From positions 1 to 64,000 of the forward strand of contig CAZVGO010000006.1 in assembly GCA_964626755.1 (NCBI GenBank): DNA of 64,000 nucleotides, in the 5' to 3' direction. The position numbers and the translations under genes were made by a program. The DNA comes from JACDAV01 sp964626755 (GTDB lineage Bacteria; Chloroflexota; Limnocylindria; Limnocylindrales; CSP1-4). The notes beneath the pieces were generated by a model. That model ran no database searches. It was not told the DNA's origin and was given only the letters and a program-made list of their open reading frames with translations. Below, one piece after another: positions 10,537 through 18,758 of the stretch (positions are counted from its first letter, which is position 1; every line of letters starts with the position of its first letter).

Positions 10537-10551
10537 GACCCCTCCCAGTTG

Positions 10552-10583
10552 CATGGGGGAGCCGGCACGCCGGCTCCCCCATG
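10552..10583 (-). promoter_or_regulatory. Perfect 32-bp intercistronic palindrome after the binding-protein gene
   Basis: CATGGGGGAGCCGGC is followed, after two bases, by its exact reverse complement. In the minus-strand mRNA it forms a very strong hairpin 10 bases after the binding-protein stop and just before the permease ribosome-binding site. There is no T-tract, so it is more likely an mRNA-stabilising or partly attenuating hairpin than a full terminator. Confidence 0.75.
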
Positions 10584-10593
10584 GACGAAGGCC

Positions 10594-11850
10594 TTACTGG
10601 GCGTACGCGCTGGTCTGAACCTCGTCGAGGCTGGCCAGGATCGCGTCCAGGTTGCCCTGGTTCTCGGCAAAGTCGACCATCGACCGGAAGAACGCGGCCT
10701 TCATTGCGTTCGGCATCAGGTCGCCGCCGTCGAAGCGGAAGATCTTGGCCGTGCCAAGGATCTCGGCCGACCGCTTGGAAACGTCGTCCGGATACTCGGT
10801 GACCTTGGTGTTGCCGGACAGTGCACCACCACGGCTCACCCAGATCTGCTGGGCCTCCGCCGTCACCAGGTACTTGAGCAGGTCCTTCGCCGCCGCCTTG
10901 TCGGAGAAGAGTCCGAACAGGTCACCGGCGCCGGTGAACGCCCCGGCGTACGCCGGGTTGATGTCGGGCATCGGGAAGAAGTCGAACTCACCGTCGGCGG
11001 CTCCACCCTGCTCCTTGAAGAAGTCGGTGATGAAGCTGGCCTGGTGATGGAACTGGCAGCCCGGAGGATCGGTGAACAGCGGATTTCCGCCGGCGCCGAA
11101 GTTCGTGCTGTTGACGGTGGCAGCGCCGCCGAAGGACGCGTCGAGGACATCGCCGAACGCCTCGTACGCCGCCTTGATCTCCGCCGACGACCACGTCAGC
11201 GTGCCGGCGACCCACTGGTCGTAGATGTCCGGTCCCGACTGCCGAATGACGAAGTCCTCGACCCAGTCGGTGCCGGGCCATCCGGAGTCGGCGCCGGATT
11301 CGAGGCCGACGCACCAGAGGCTCCCGGCGCTCCCGGGTGACGTGCCCATCACGGCATCCCAGGTCGCGGGCGCCCCGGCCGTGTAGTTGTTCGGGTTGTA
11401 CCAGATCAGGCCCTTCAAGGCGCTCTTGATGAAGACGCCGACGATCTTGCCGTCGACGGTCCCGAGGCTGACGAACCCAGGTGACGTCTCGGCCTTGTAA
11501 GCGTTGAGGTCGAGGACCGTGTCGAGCGGCTTCAGCGCGCCCGCCTTGGCGAACTCGGCCATCTCACCCGGTCCCGGGAGACCGGCGAGATCCGGCAGGG
11601 TCCCGGACTGGACCGCGGTGGTGAGGTAGGTCCCCAGGCCGCGCGATCCCGTGTACTTGACCGTGTTCCCGGTCCTGGTCTCCCACGGTGCGACCATGGC
11701 CAGGAACGACTCCTGCTCGGAGCCGCCCCAGGTCCCGACGACGGTGACCTCCTTGTCGGCAGTGCCTCCGCCGCCCGTGTTGCATGCCCCGATGACGAGC
11801 ACGAGCGCACCAAGCGTCGCCATCAGTTTGCGGGTGGATCGTTGCTCCAT
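10594..11850 (-). CDS. Sugar ABC transporter substrate-binding lipoprotein
   Basis: Extracellular solute-binding protein (family 1, alpha-glucoside type) that delivers sugar to the two permeases. A signal peptide ends in lipobox VIGAC (Cys23), followed by a Gly/Thr linker. The mature part carries typical features such as FLAMVAPWETRTGNTVKYTG and LPDLAGLPGPGEMAEFAKAG. Length 418 aa. The neighbours (LacI regulator upstream, GH13 alpha-glucosidase divergent) suggest an alpha-linked di- or oligosaccharide such as maltose, trehalose or sucrose; this is inference from context. Start ATG 11850, SD GGAGGAGAA on the minus strand. Confidence 0.92.
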   Translation of the reverse strand: MEQRSTRKLMATLGALVLVIGACNTGGGGTADKEVTVVGTWGGSEQESFLAMVAPWETRTGNTVKYTGSRGLGTYLTTAVQSGTLPDLAGLPGPGEMAEFAKAGALKPLDTVLDLNAYKAETSPGFVSLGTVDGKIVGVFIKSALKGLIWYNPNNYTAGAPATWDAVMGTSPGSAGSLWCVGLESGADSGWPGTDWVEDFVIRQSGPDIYDQWVAGTLTWSSAEIKAAYEAFGDVLDASFGGAATVNSTNFGAGGNPLFTDPPGCQFHHQASFITDFFKEQGGAADGEFDFFPMPDINPAYAGAFTGAGDLFGLFSDKAAAKDLLKYLVTAEAQQIWVSRGGALSGNTKVTEYPDDVSKRSAEILGTAKIFRFDGGDLMPNAMKAAFFRSMVDFAENQGNLDAILASLDEVQTSAYAQ

Positions 11851-11923
11851 TTGCCGTTCTCCTCCTCTGTGATCCGGTGCCGCCGCGCGGCCCGGTCTGC
11901 GGCCGAAAGTGTGCGCCCGACCG

Positions 11924-12967
11924 TCAGTGGTCGCGACGCGGGGAAGGGGGTGAGGGCGACGCCCGGGTAGACGCGCGCACGACCAGTTCGGTCGGCAGGA
12001 GCGTGCGGCTCGGGATGGTCGCTCGCGAGATTCGATTGAGAAGCGCCGTGCCGACGGCCTGGCCCAGCTCGTATGCGGGCAGGCGCACGGTGGTCAGCGG
12101 CGGATCGAAGAACGCCGCCAGGGGAATGTCGTCGAAGCCCACGATCGAGACGTCCTCCGGGATTCGCTTGTGGGCCGCTCGCAGCGCGCCGATCGCGCCC
12201 AGCGCGACGACGTCGCTGGCCGCGAACACCGCGTCCAGCTCCGTCCTTCCGAGAAGCTCCTTCATCGCCCGGTGGCCGCTCGCGGCGTCGAACGCTCCCT
12301 CCGCGACCCACGCCGGATCCGGCTCGATGCCCGCCTCGCGCAGCGCCGCCCGGTAGCCGTCCAGCCGCTCGCGCGCCGCCGTGTAGGCGAGGGGGGCATT
12401 GGTGATGCAGCCGATCCGCCGGTGACCCAGCGCGAGGAGGTGCTCGACCGCCCCCTTTGCGCCTGCCCGATTGTCGACGTCGACGCTCGGCGCGTCCAGG
12501 CCGGGCAGCGATCCCTGCAGGACGACCGGAAAGCCCTCGCCGACGATCTGCAGGAGGTCGCCATCGTCGACCCGCGGACCAGACACGACGACACCGTCCG
12601 CCCGGCCCGATCGGAGCAGATCGGCGTATGGTCCGTTGCCCGGCTCGAGGGCCTCGACGATCACCCGGAATCCGCCCGCCCGCGCTGCGGACGTCAGGCC
12701 CCGCAGTGTCTCCGCCAGCAATGCGTCGCCGGCCACCTGCTCGGGCGATTGGCGCAGCACCAGTCCCACCGTTTGACTCCGGCCGCCAGCCAGCTGTCGC
12801 GCCGGGGCGTGCGGATGGTAGTCCAACTGGCGGGCCGCTTCGAGCACTCGTTCCCGGGTCGCCCGGCTGATGCTCACGTCGCGATCGTTCAGCACGAACG
12901 ACACCGTCGTCCGCGACACGCCGGCACGGGCCGCCACATCAGCGCTCGTGGGTCGCCTGGGATCCAT
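11924..12967 (-). CDS. LacI-family transcriptional regulator of the alpha-glucoside locus
   Basis: Sugar-responsive repressor. The N-terminal helix-turn-helix reads TSADVAARAGVSRTTVSFVL, followed by the hinge region and a periplasmic-binding-protein-like effector domain (VSIVGFDDIPLAAFFDPPLTTV near the C-terminus is a family hallmark). Length 347 aa. It is the first gene of the minus-strand operon, 73 bases ahead of the binding-protein gene, and faces the GH13 gene across a 191-base region with an AT-rich palindrome that is a good candidate for its own operator. It therefore probably controls both directions and itself. Confidence 0.94.
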   Translation of the reverse strand: MDPRRPTSADVAARAGVSRTTVSFVLNDRDVSISRATRERVLEAARQLDYHPHAPARQLAGGRSQTVGLVLRQSPEQVAGDALLAETLRGLTSAARAGGFRVIVEALEPGNGPYADLLRSGRADGVVVSGPRVDDGDLLQIVGEGFPVVLQGSLPGLDAPSVDVDNRAGAKGAVEHLLALGHRRIGCITNAPLAYTAARERLDGYRAALREAGIEPDPAWVAEGAFDAASGHRAMKELLGRTELDAVFAASDVVALGAIGALRAAHKRIPEDVSIVGFDDIPLAAFFDPPLTTVRLPAYELGQAVGTALLNRISRATIPSRTLLPTELVVRASTRASPSPPSPRRDH

Positions 12968-13014
12968 CGGGCAGAAGCACCCCCGGGGGCCGAAGGTTAC
13001 GTGCGCCGCGGGAC

Positions 13015-13093
13015 TTGACCGAAGCCCGCTCGGTGCGCAGACTAACTCGCGTCAGTAACACGTATTAACTCCCGCCGCCGCCGGTTACGTCAA
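13015..13093. promoter_or_regulatory. Divergent promoters and candidate LacI operator
   Basis: Plus strand: TTGACC (13015-13020), 17 bases, CAGACT (13038-13043), predicting a start near 13050 for the GH13 gene. Minus strand: TTGACG (complement of 13088-13093) with an AT-rich -10 overlapping 13063-13069 for lacI. TAACACGTATTA at 13056-13067 is a CG-centred palindrome with one mismatched pair; it lies just after the plus start and on the minus -10, where a LacI repressor would block both. It is an AT-rich island in very GC-rich sequence. The rest of the 12968-13158 gap shows nothing else. Confidence 0.5.
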
Positions 13094-13158
13094 GCGTTCT
13101 TCGCAAGTTGCCTCCGGCGACGTTCCAGCCAGCTTCGTCCACCCGAGCGTCGAACGCA

Positions 13159-14925
13159 ATGGCGATCGAGTCGTTCCCCGAATCGCGGCTGCCGGACCCT
13201 GTCGCCGGGCTCCGCTCGACCGGTCCACGGCTCGTCCCCCGGCCCGTCGAGGGCGCCGCGTTCGGAGCCGACTGGTGGCAGCGCGGCGTGGTCTACCAGG
13301 TCTACCCGCGTTCGTTCGCCGATTCGACCGGCGACGGTGTCGGCGACCTGCGCGGGGTCATCGACCGGCTCGATCACCTCAACGACGGCACCGAGCGATC
13401 TCTCGGCGTCGATGCCATCTGGCTCTCCCCGATCTACCCCTCGCCCGGTCTCGACGTCGGCTACGACGTCTCCGATCATGCCGCGATCGATCCGCTCTTT
13501 GGCACCCTCGACGACTTCGACCGGCTCATCGACGAGGCCCATCGACGCGGCATCCGGGTCGTCCTCGATCTCGTCATGAATCACACCAGCTCGGCCCATC
13601 CGTGGTTCCTCGAATCGCGCGCCGCGCGGTCCGGCCTGTATTCGGACTGGTACATCTGGCGCGATCCGCCCCGCTCGTGGAGTCGGGCCCAGGGTCGCCG
13701 CCGTCCGAACAACTGGGTCTCCTACTTCGGTGGCCCGGCCTGGACCTGGGACGACACGCGCGGCCAGTTCTATCTCCACACGTTCCTGCCCGAGCAGCCC
13801 GACCTCAACTGGCGCAACCCCGATGTCCGCGCCGCGATGCTCACGATGGTCCGGGGCTGGCTGGACCGTGGCGTGGACGGCTTCCGGCTCGACGTCTTCA
13901 ACGCGTTCTTCAAGCACCCCGACCTGTTGTCCAACCCGCGCCGGGTGACCGGTGGCCGGCGCGCCTACGACCGCCAGCGCCATCACTACGACAAGGACCA
14001 GCCGGAGCTGCACGAGTTCCTCGCCGAGTTCCGGGCCCTGGTCGACGAACGTGACGGCCGGATGACCGTCGGCGAGCTGTTCGCGACCGAAGCCCATCGG
14101 GCGGGTCAGTATTCCGCCCCGCGGCACCTCGTGTTCGACTTCCACCTGATCAGCCAGCCGTGGCGGGCCGACGCGTTCGCGCGGGCTACGGCCGTGCGCG
14201 AGGCGATCTTCGGACCGGCCGGCTGGCCGACCGTCGTGCTGTCCAACCACGATCAATCCCGTCACGCCTCCAGGTTCGGCGCCCGGTCGCACGACGACGC
14301 CGTTGCCAGGGCCGCCGCCGTCCTGCTCCTCACGTTGCGGGGGACGCCGTTCCTCTATTACGGTGAGGAGATCGGCCTGCGCGACGTCCCGATCCCGCGG
14401 GCGGAGATCGTCGATCCGCCCGCCCGTCGGGGAGGGCCGATCGCGCGCCGCCTCGCGCCCTGGTGGAACCGGGACCAGGCCCGCGCCCCAATGCCCTGGA
14501 CCGACGCACCGTTCGGGGGCTTCTCCCCGGTCCGGCCGTGGCTCCGGATGGCCCCCGACGCGGCAACCCGGAACGTCGCCCGACAGGCCGCCGACCCGCG
14601 CTCCGTCCTGGCCGCCTATCGCCGGCTCATCTGGCTCCGCCGCCAGCATCCGGCAATCCAGGTGGGCGCCTGGCGCCGGCTGAGCAAGGCGAGCGGCGAC
14701 GTCCTCGCCTACCTCCGCACGACCGATGACGAGACGGTTCTCGTGGGCGTGAACTTCGGACGGGGCTCCGGCTGGTTCCGGGCCGAGGGCCATCCGGCAC
14801 CCGGCGGCTGGGAGCCGTTGTTCGGGACCCACGAGCCGCCCGCCCCCGCCGCGGACGGGGCGCGTGTCGAGCTCCGTCCCCTCGAGGCGGTCGTCCTCGT
14901 CGCGGGGCCCTCGAGCCGAAGCTGA
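13159..14925 (+). CDS. GH13 alpha-glucosidase
   Basis: Cytoplasmic alpha-glucosidase or related glycosylase (maltose/trehalose/sucrose-type substrates). The conserved GH13 regions are all visible: DLVMNH, GFRLDVFNAF with nucleophile Asp245, GELF with acid/base Glu306, and LSNHDQ with Asp365. No signal peptide is seen, so it should act on imported sugar. I chose ATG 13159; an in-frame TTG at 13108 would add 17 residues and neither has a convincing SD. Length 588 aa. It is divergent from lacI and the ABC importer, with which it forms one import-and-cleave unit. Exact specificity is not readable. Confidence 0.9.
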   Translation: MAIESFPESRLPDPVAGLRSTGPRLVPRPVEGAAFGADWWQRGVVYQVYPRSFADSTGDGVGDLRGVIDRLDHLNDGTERSLGVDAIWLSPIYPSPGLDVGYDVSDHAAIDPLFGTLDDFDRLIDEAHRRGIRVVLDLVMNHTSSAHPWFLESRAARSGLYSDWYIWRDPPRSWSRAQGRRRPNNWVSYFGGPAWTWDDTRGQFYLHTFLPEQPDLNWRNPDVRAAMLTMVRGWLDRGVDGFRLDVFNAFFKHPDLLSNPRRVTGGRRAYDRQRHHYDKDQPELHEFLAEFRALVDERDGRMTVGELFATEAHRAGQYSAPRHLVFDFHLISQPWRADAFARATAVREAIFGPAGWPTVVLSNHDQSRHASRFGARSHDDAVARAAAVLLLTLRGTPFLYYGEEIGLRDVPIPRAEIVDPPARRGGPIARRLAPWWNRDQARAPMPWTDAPFGGFSPVRPWLRMAPDAATRNVARQAADPRSVLAAYRRLIWLRRQHPAIQVGAWRRLSKASGDVLAYLRTTDDETVLVGVNFGRGSGWFRAEGHPAPGGWEPLFGTHEPPAPAADGARVELRPLEAVVLVAGPSSRS

Positions 14926-15008
14926 CTGCTACCTGATCGTACCGCTGCCGGACAGGACGGCGGCGCGCTACGATATCGGCGGTTCACCCGCGACTTGGAG
15001 AGGCGCTC

Positions 15009-15767
15009 GTGCCACTTGAATTCTTGAAGCGCCGGGGGGCAGCCGATCCCGACGCCGCGGCCCAGGCCCAGCAACGGCGGCCCCCCTCCACGGCGATGCC
15101 CGAGGAGGTCATCGCCCAGGACTTCGCGCTCAAGCTGTCCTACGCGGGCAAGAGCACCGAGGGCGTCCGGATGAAGACCGGGCCCGGCGCGATGGACGAG
15201 CTCCCCTCGATGCTCGCCGGCGTCGCCCACAGCGAGGTCGAGGTCGTCCAGCCGCTGGCGATCGAATTCAGCAAGGCTGCGCCGGTGATCGCCCGGCCGG
15301 CCGAGGCGATGGACTGGCTGAACGCCCACCACGCTCGTTCCCCGGTGACCCGCCACGCCCTCGTCGTTCTCGAGTCGATCGACGCGATCGACCTCGCCTT
15401 CGACACGTTCGTCTGCGCGCTGCTCGCCGGCGAGATCGACACGTCCGGCTACCCCGAGTACAACTCGATCGTCGGCGGCGTCGCCTCCCACTGGGACGAG
15501 GCGACCGGCGACATGATCGTCCGGGCGGTCGTGGGCTGGGGTGGCCGCGGGGTCCGCGGCGATTCCGACCGGAACGGCTCACGGATCCTGACCTCGCTGC
15601 TGACGAACATCCTCGGCAGCAGCTACGCGCTTGGCCTGACGGCGGTCGAGCGGCCGGTCCCTGCGGCCGGCCGCGGCGGGCTCGTGTGCGCCCACTGTGG
15701 TTTCGCGTCGGCCCACGAGCGCGCGTTCTACTGCCCGAAGTGCGGCATGCGCCTCCTCCGCGGCTGA
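15009..15767 (+). CDS. Zinc-ribbon protein of unknown function
   Basis: 252 aa. The first 40 residues are low-complexity. The middle, about residues 40-210, is a soluble alpha/beta-looking domain that I do not recognise. The end carries a zinc ribbon, CAHCGFASAHERAFYCPKCG. GTG 15009 follows GGAGAGG at a six-base spacing, and a possible -10 (TACGAT, 14969-14974) lies upstream. The FmdB-like gene starts 14 bases after its stop, so the two small zinc-ribbon genes and the following HTH gene look like one unit. Not an evident enzyme. Confidence 0.7.
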   Translation: MPLEFLKRRGAADPDAAAQAQQRRPPSTAMPEEVIAQDFALKLSYAGKSTEGVRMKTGPGAMDELPSMLAGVAHSEVEVVQPLAIEFSKAAPVIARPAEAMDWLNAHHARSPVTRHALVVLESIDAIDLAFDTFVCALLAGEIDTSGYPEYNSIVGGVASHWDEATGDMIVRAVVGWGGRGVRGDSDRNGSRILTSLLTNILGSSYALGLTAVERPVPAAGRGGLVCAHCGFASAHERAFYCPKCGMRLLRG

Positions 15768-15781
15768 CCCGAGCTCTCCCG

Positions 15782-16114
15782 GTGCCGATCTACGAATATC
15801 GTTGCATGCAGTGCGGACACCGGACGGACATCCTCCATGGGATCAATCAGCCAGGCCCGAATTTCTGCCCCGCGTGCGGGGCCGAGGGAACGATGCGCAA
15901 GACGATCTCCGCGCCGTCGGTCCACTTCAGGGGCAGCGGCTGGGCGAAGAAGGACCGCGCGTCGGCCACGAAGACGAAGGCCGCCGCAAAGAGCGACGCG
16001 GCGGCCAAACCGGCTGACGGCGAGTCGAAGTCGGGCGGTTCGCCGGCTCCGTCGCCCGCGGACGCCGGCACAGCCGCGAAGCCGGCCGCGGCCGCGTCGC
16101 CCGACGGCGACTGA
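15782..16114 (+). CDS. FmdB-type zinc-ribbon protein
   Basis: The start MPIYEYRCMQCGHRTDI and the second pair CPACG form the short zinc ribbon of the FmdB/CxxC_CxxC_SSSS family, often described as putative regulators but with no firmly known role. After residue 60 the protein becomes a low-complexity Ala/Lys/Ser/Pro tail, which is longer than in most family members. 110 aa. The GTG start is fixed by the invariant PIYEYRC; there is no clear SD. The HTH gene begins 6 bases after the stop. Confidence 0.85.
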   Translation: MPIYEYRCMQCGHRTDILHGINQPGPNFCPACGAEGTMRKTISAPSVHFRGSGWAKKDRASATKTKAAAKSDAAAKPADGESKSGGSPAPSPADAGTAAKPAAAASPDGD

Positions 16115-16120
16115 AACCGA

Positions 16121-16360
16121 ATGCCCGCTGCGGCCGACTGGATCACGCTAGCCGAGGCGGCCGAGATGCTGGCCGCGGCGAACATCCGGTTCCGGCCGTC
16201 GACGATCGGCGTGTGGGCGCGGGCCGGCAAGCTCCAGAGCATCAAGCTCGGCGGGCGCCGGTTCGTCCGGCGGGGGGAGATCAGGGCCCTCGTGAAGCCG
16301 TCGCGCCGGGTCCGGGCGGGTGACCTGCAGCCCGGCCTGTTCGAGGATCTGACCGGCTGA
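16121..16360 (+). CDS. Small helix-turn-helix (excisionase/MerR-like) DNA-binding protein
   Basis: 79 aa. ITLAEAAEMLAAANIRFRPSTIGVWARAGKLQSIKLGGRRFVRRGEI is the winged-helix pattern of excisionase-like/HTH_17 proteins: a helix-turn-helix followed by a short wing with a conserved GRR/F. There is no effector domain and no integrase nearby, so a phage excisionase role is not supported. It follows the FmdB gene after 6 bases and is probably co-transcribed. Target unknown. Confidence 0.75.
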   Translation: MPAAADWITLAEAAEMLAAANIRFRPSTIGVWARAGKLQSIKLGGRRFVRRGEIRALVKPSRRVRAGDLQPGLFEDLTG

Positions 16361-16367
16361 TCAGCGG

Positions 16368-16376
16368 TGATAGCCT
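16368..16376 (+). promoter_or_regulatory. Extended -10 immediately upstream of yihY-like gene
   Basis: TGATAGCCT is an extended -10; only six bases separate it from the ATG at 16383, which predicts a leaderless transcript. Confidence 0.45.
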
Positions 16377-16382
16377 CGGGGG

Positions 16383-17264
16383 ATGAAGGTCCCTCCGCGG
16401 CTGCGGACCGCTGTCGGGCGCGCGATCGGCTGGGGGCCGGTGGCGACCGCGCGACGCGTGATGGAGGTCTACGACGACGCGGGCGGCGGGCTCCTCGCGG
16501 GCGGCCTGACGTACAGCGCGCTGTTCGCCCTCTTGCCGTCGCTTCTCCTGCTCACCGGGATCCTCGGCTTCGTCGTCGACGATCCCGAGCGGCGCCGGGC
16601 GATCGTCGAGGGAATCGGCCGGACCCTGCCGCCGCTGAGCGGGTTCCTCGAGGCCAGCCTCCAGCAGATCACCGAGGGTGCGGCCGGCGCCGGCCTGATC
16701 GGACTCATTGGCCTTGCCTGGGGCGCCAGCCGGTTCTACGGCTCGCTCGACGACGCCCTCAGCCGGATCTTCCGCAGTGCGCCGAAGCGCGGGTTCGTCG
16801 CCCGAACGCTGCGGGGCATCTTCTCCGTCGTCCTGCTGATCTCGGTGTTTCTCGCCTCGCTGATCCTGACCGGGATCGGGTCGTACCTCGCGGCCGAGAC
16901 CGCGGCCCGCCTCGGTACCGAGTCGGTGGTGTTCTGGCAGGTCGTGACGCCGCTGCTGACCGGGATCGTCTTCGTCAGCACGGCGGCCCTCATCTACCGC
17001 CTCGTGCCGGCGATCCGCGTGCCGTGGTCGGCGGTGGCACTACCGGCGCTTCTGATCGGGATCGGCCTCGCCGCGGTCACCCAGCTGTTCACGTACATCG
17101 CCCCCCGGCTGATCGGGGCGGCGGCCGTCTACGGGACGTTCGTGGCGATCTTCGCGGCGATGATCTGGCTGGCGACGGGTTTCCAGATGCTCCTCATCGG
17201 AGCGGCCTGGGTGAGCGTCCGGATGGATCGGCCCCCGCCGCCGCCGGCCCCCGAGGCACGCTGA
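16383..17264 (+). CDS. YihY/BrkB-family membrane protein
   Basis: 293 aa integral membrane protein with about six transmembrane helices. The family signature is visible near the N-terminus (GGLLAGGLTYSALFALLPSLLLL) and in the middle (WGASRFYGSLDDALSRIFRS). The family was once annotated as RNase BN; that function is not supported and the real role is unknown, though some members have been linked to transport. It appears to start as a leaderless gene. It is convergent with the minus-strand Glu/Pro-repeat gene, whose stop lies 7 bases away. Confidence 0.88.
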   Translation: MKVPPRLRTAVGRAIGWGPVATARRVMEVYDDAGGGLLAGGLTYSALFALLPSLLLLTGILGFVVDDPERRRAIVEGIGRTLPPLSGFLEASLQQITEGAAGAGLIGLIGLAWGASRFYGSLDDALSRIFRSAPKRGFVARTLRGIFSVVLLISVFLASLILTGIGSYLAAETAARLGTESVVFWQVVTPLLTGIVFVSTAALIYRLVPAIRVPWSAVALPALLIGIGLAAVTQLFTYIAPRLIGAAAVYGTFVAIFAAMIWLATGFQMLLIGAAWVSVRMDRPPPPPAPEAR

Positions 17265-17270
17265 GGCGGG

Positions 17271-18563
17271 TCAGCCCTGCCTGGTGCCGCAGCGGCGGCA
17301 GAAGCGCGCCGTCGCCGACAGGGACAGACCGCACGAGACGCACGCCTGGACCCCGGCCGGGACGGCCGCACCGGTTGCGGTGGCCGGCCCGAGGACCTCG
17401 ACGCTCGACGCGGCCCACATGTCGTCGCCGGCCTTCCGGGCGGCGAGGCGCGCCGCAAGGAACGACTCCGCGGGCTGACCCGGCCACTCCGGGACCGGAC
17501 GGTCCGTTCGGGCGGCAGGCTTGAGCGTCTCGGCGGGGTGGCCTTTGGGGCCTTCCGGCGCGATGACGTGCCAGGTCGGGACCTCGACGATGTCCTCGGC
17601 GGGTCGAGCCGGCCGGGGCCACGGCTGGGCCGGGTCGGGGACCGGCAGCTCCGGCTCCGCCCAGACGACCGGCTCCGGCTCGGGCTCGGCCTCCGGCCAG
17701 GCGACGGGCTCCGGCCCGGGTTCCGGTTCCCCTGCTGCGACGGGCTCGGGCTCGGCCTCCGGCCACGCGACCGGCTCGGGCTCCGCCCAGACGACCGGCT
17801 CCGCCTCGGGTTCTGCGGGGGCGAGGGGCTCAGGCTCCGGCTCGGGCTGAGCCACGGGTTCGGGCTCCACCGACGCCTCGTATGCCGCCAACGCATCGTC
17901 GATGCTCTGGCCGGGACGGAACCGGGCGAGGAGGTTCGAGGTGTTCGTGGCGGCGGCGGCGGCTCGTTCCTCGACGCCCGTCGGCGTCGCGGCGGGGGTG
18001 ATCGGCTCGGGCTCAGCCGCGAAGACCGGCTCTTCCTCGGCGACCGGCTCCGGCTCGACGACGGGCGTGCGGCCCTCGAGCGCAGCGAGCGGCCACGGGA
18101 CCTCGTCCGGGGTGGGCTCCGGCGCAGGTGGACGACGGTCAGTCGACGGCCAGGCCACCGCCTCGATGCCCGCCGGTTCGGCTGCGGCCGCCGGCCACGC
18201 CGGGGCGCCACTGGCGTCGCCCCGCGCCCACGCGGCCGACAGGCCGCCTGCGACCGGGCTGCACGACTGGCACTCGCCTTCCGCCTCGTTCCAGCAGTTC
18301 GCGCAGGTGTACTGCCGGCAGGACATGCAGAAGTTGAACGTCTTGTGGAAGGCGTCCAGCTGCTGCGCGGTCGACTCGCGGCTCTCGTCGCTACGCGCCG
18401 AGGCGAGCGCCTCGTCGAGCGATGTGGCGTCGTCGAGGACGAAGTTCTTCAGGCCCTTCGACAGCGTCTTGAAACGCCCCATGCGGGCCTTCGGGGCAGC
18501 TGACTCGAACGTGTAGCGGGTGCCACAACGTTCGCAGAAGGACTCGGTAAGAAGCTCGGGCAT
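17271..18563 (-). CDS. Zinc-ribbon protein with long Glu/Pro/Trp repeat region
   Basis: 430 aa of unknown function. The N-terminal 110 residues contain cysteine pairs CERCG, CMSCRQYTCANC and CQSC, probably one or two zinc sites. Residues about 150-340 are low-complexity, with repeating units such as WPEAEPEPV and VVWAEPEPV, strongly acidic and Pro-rich. The C-terminus ends in a second zinc ribbon (CVSCGLSLSATARFCRRCG). There is no signal peptide or membrane helix. The layout suggests a scaffold or spacer protein between two folded zinc modules, which is inference. The minus-strand promoter TATACT lies about 60 bases upstream. Confidence 0.72.
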   Translation of the reverse strand: MPELLTESFCERCGTRYTFESAAPKARMGRFKTLSKGLKNFVLDDATSLDEALASARSDESRESTAQQLDAFHKTFNFCMSCRQYTCANCWNEAEGECQSCSPVAGGLSAAWARGDASGAPAWPAAAAEPAGIEAVAWPSTDRRPPAPEPTPDEVPWPLAALEGRTPVVEPEPVAEEEPVFAAEPEPITPAATPTGVEERAAAAATNTSNLLARFRPGQSIDDALAAYEASVEPEPVAQPEPEPEPLAPAEPEAEPVVWAEPEPVAWPEAEPEPVAAGEPEPGPEPVAWPEAEPEPEPVVWAEPELPVPDPAQPWPRPARPAEDIVEVPTWHVIAPEGPKGHPAETLKPAARTDRPVPEWPGQPAESFLAARLAARKAGDDMWAASSVEVLGPATATGAAVPAGVQACVSCGLSLSATARFCRRCGTRQG

Positions 18564-18622
18564 CGGGCCCCCGGGGGTCGCGCACGGACAAGTTCGGGCG
18601 GACGGTGCCCGAACGGGTCGAG

Positions 18623-18628
18623 AGTATA
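18623..18628 (-). promoter_or_regulatory. -10 element for the Glu/Pro-repeat gene
   Basis: TATACT on the minus strand, about 60 bases before the ATG at 18563. No clear -35 is visible. Confidence 0.4.
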
Positions 18629-18739
18629 GCCCAGCCCCTGTGCCCGGCCCCGGCCTTCGGTACCTGCCTCACTGCCCGATGGTCCCGACGGGCCGCCGAT
18701 CCCACCGGGGCGGTGCGGAGGGGTCCGGAGGGGCCCCTC

Positions 18740-18748
18740 TGCTAGACT
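18740..18748 (+). promoter_or_regulatory. Extended -10 promoter of the FHA/cell-wall cluster
   Basis: TGCTAGACT, identical to the element at 36664-36672. The ATG at 18759 follows after 10 bases, so the transcript would have almost no leader, and no SD is present. Confidence 0.55.
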
Positions 18749-18758
18749 CCGGCCCCGA

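Noticed and set aside
13108..13158. TTG 13108 as the start of the GH13 gene
   Set aside because: It would add 17 low-complexity residues and has no better SD than the ATG at 13159; not excluded, but less likely.
16121..16360. Phage excisionase and possible prophage remnant
   Set aside because: The HTH is excisionase-like, but there is no integrase, att repeat or phage gene nearby and it sits in a run with zinc-ribbon genes.
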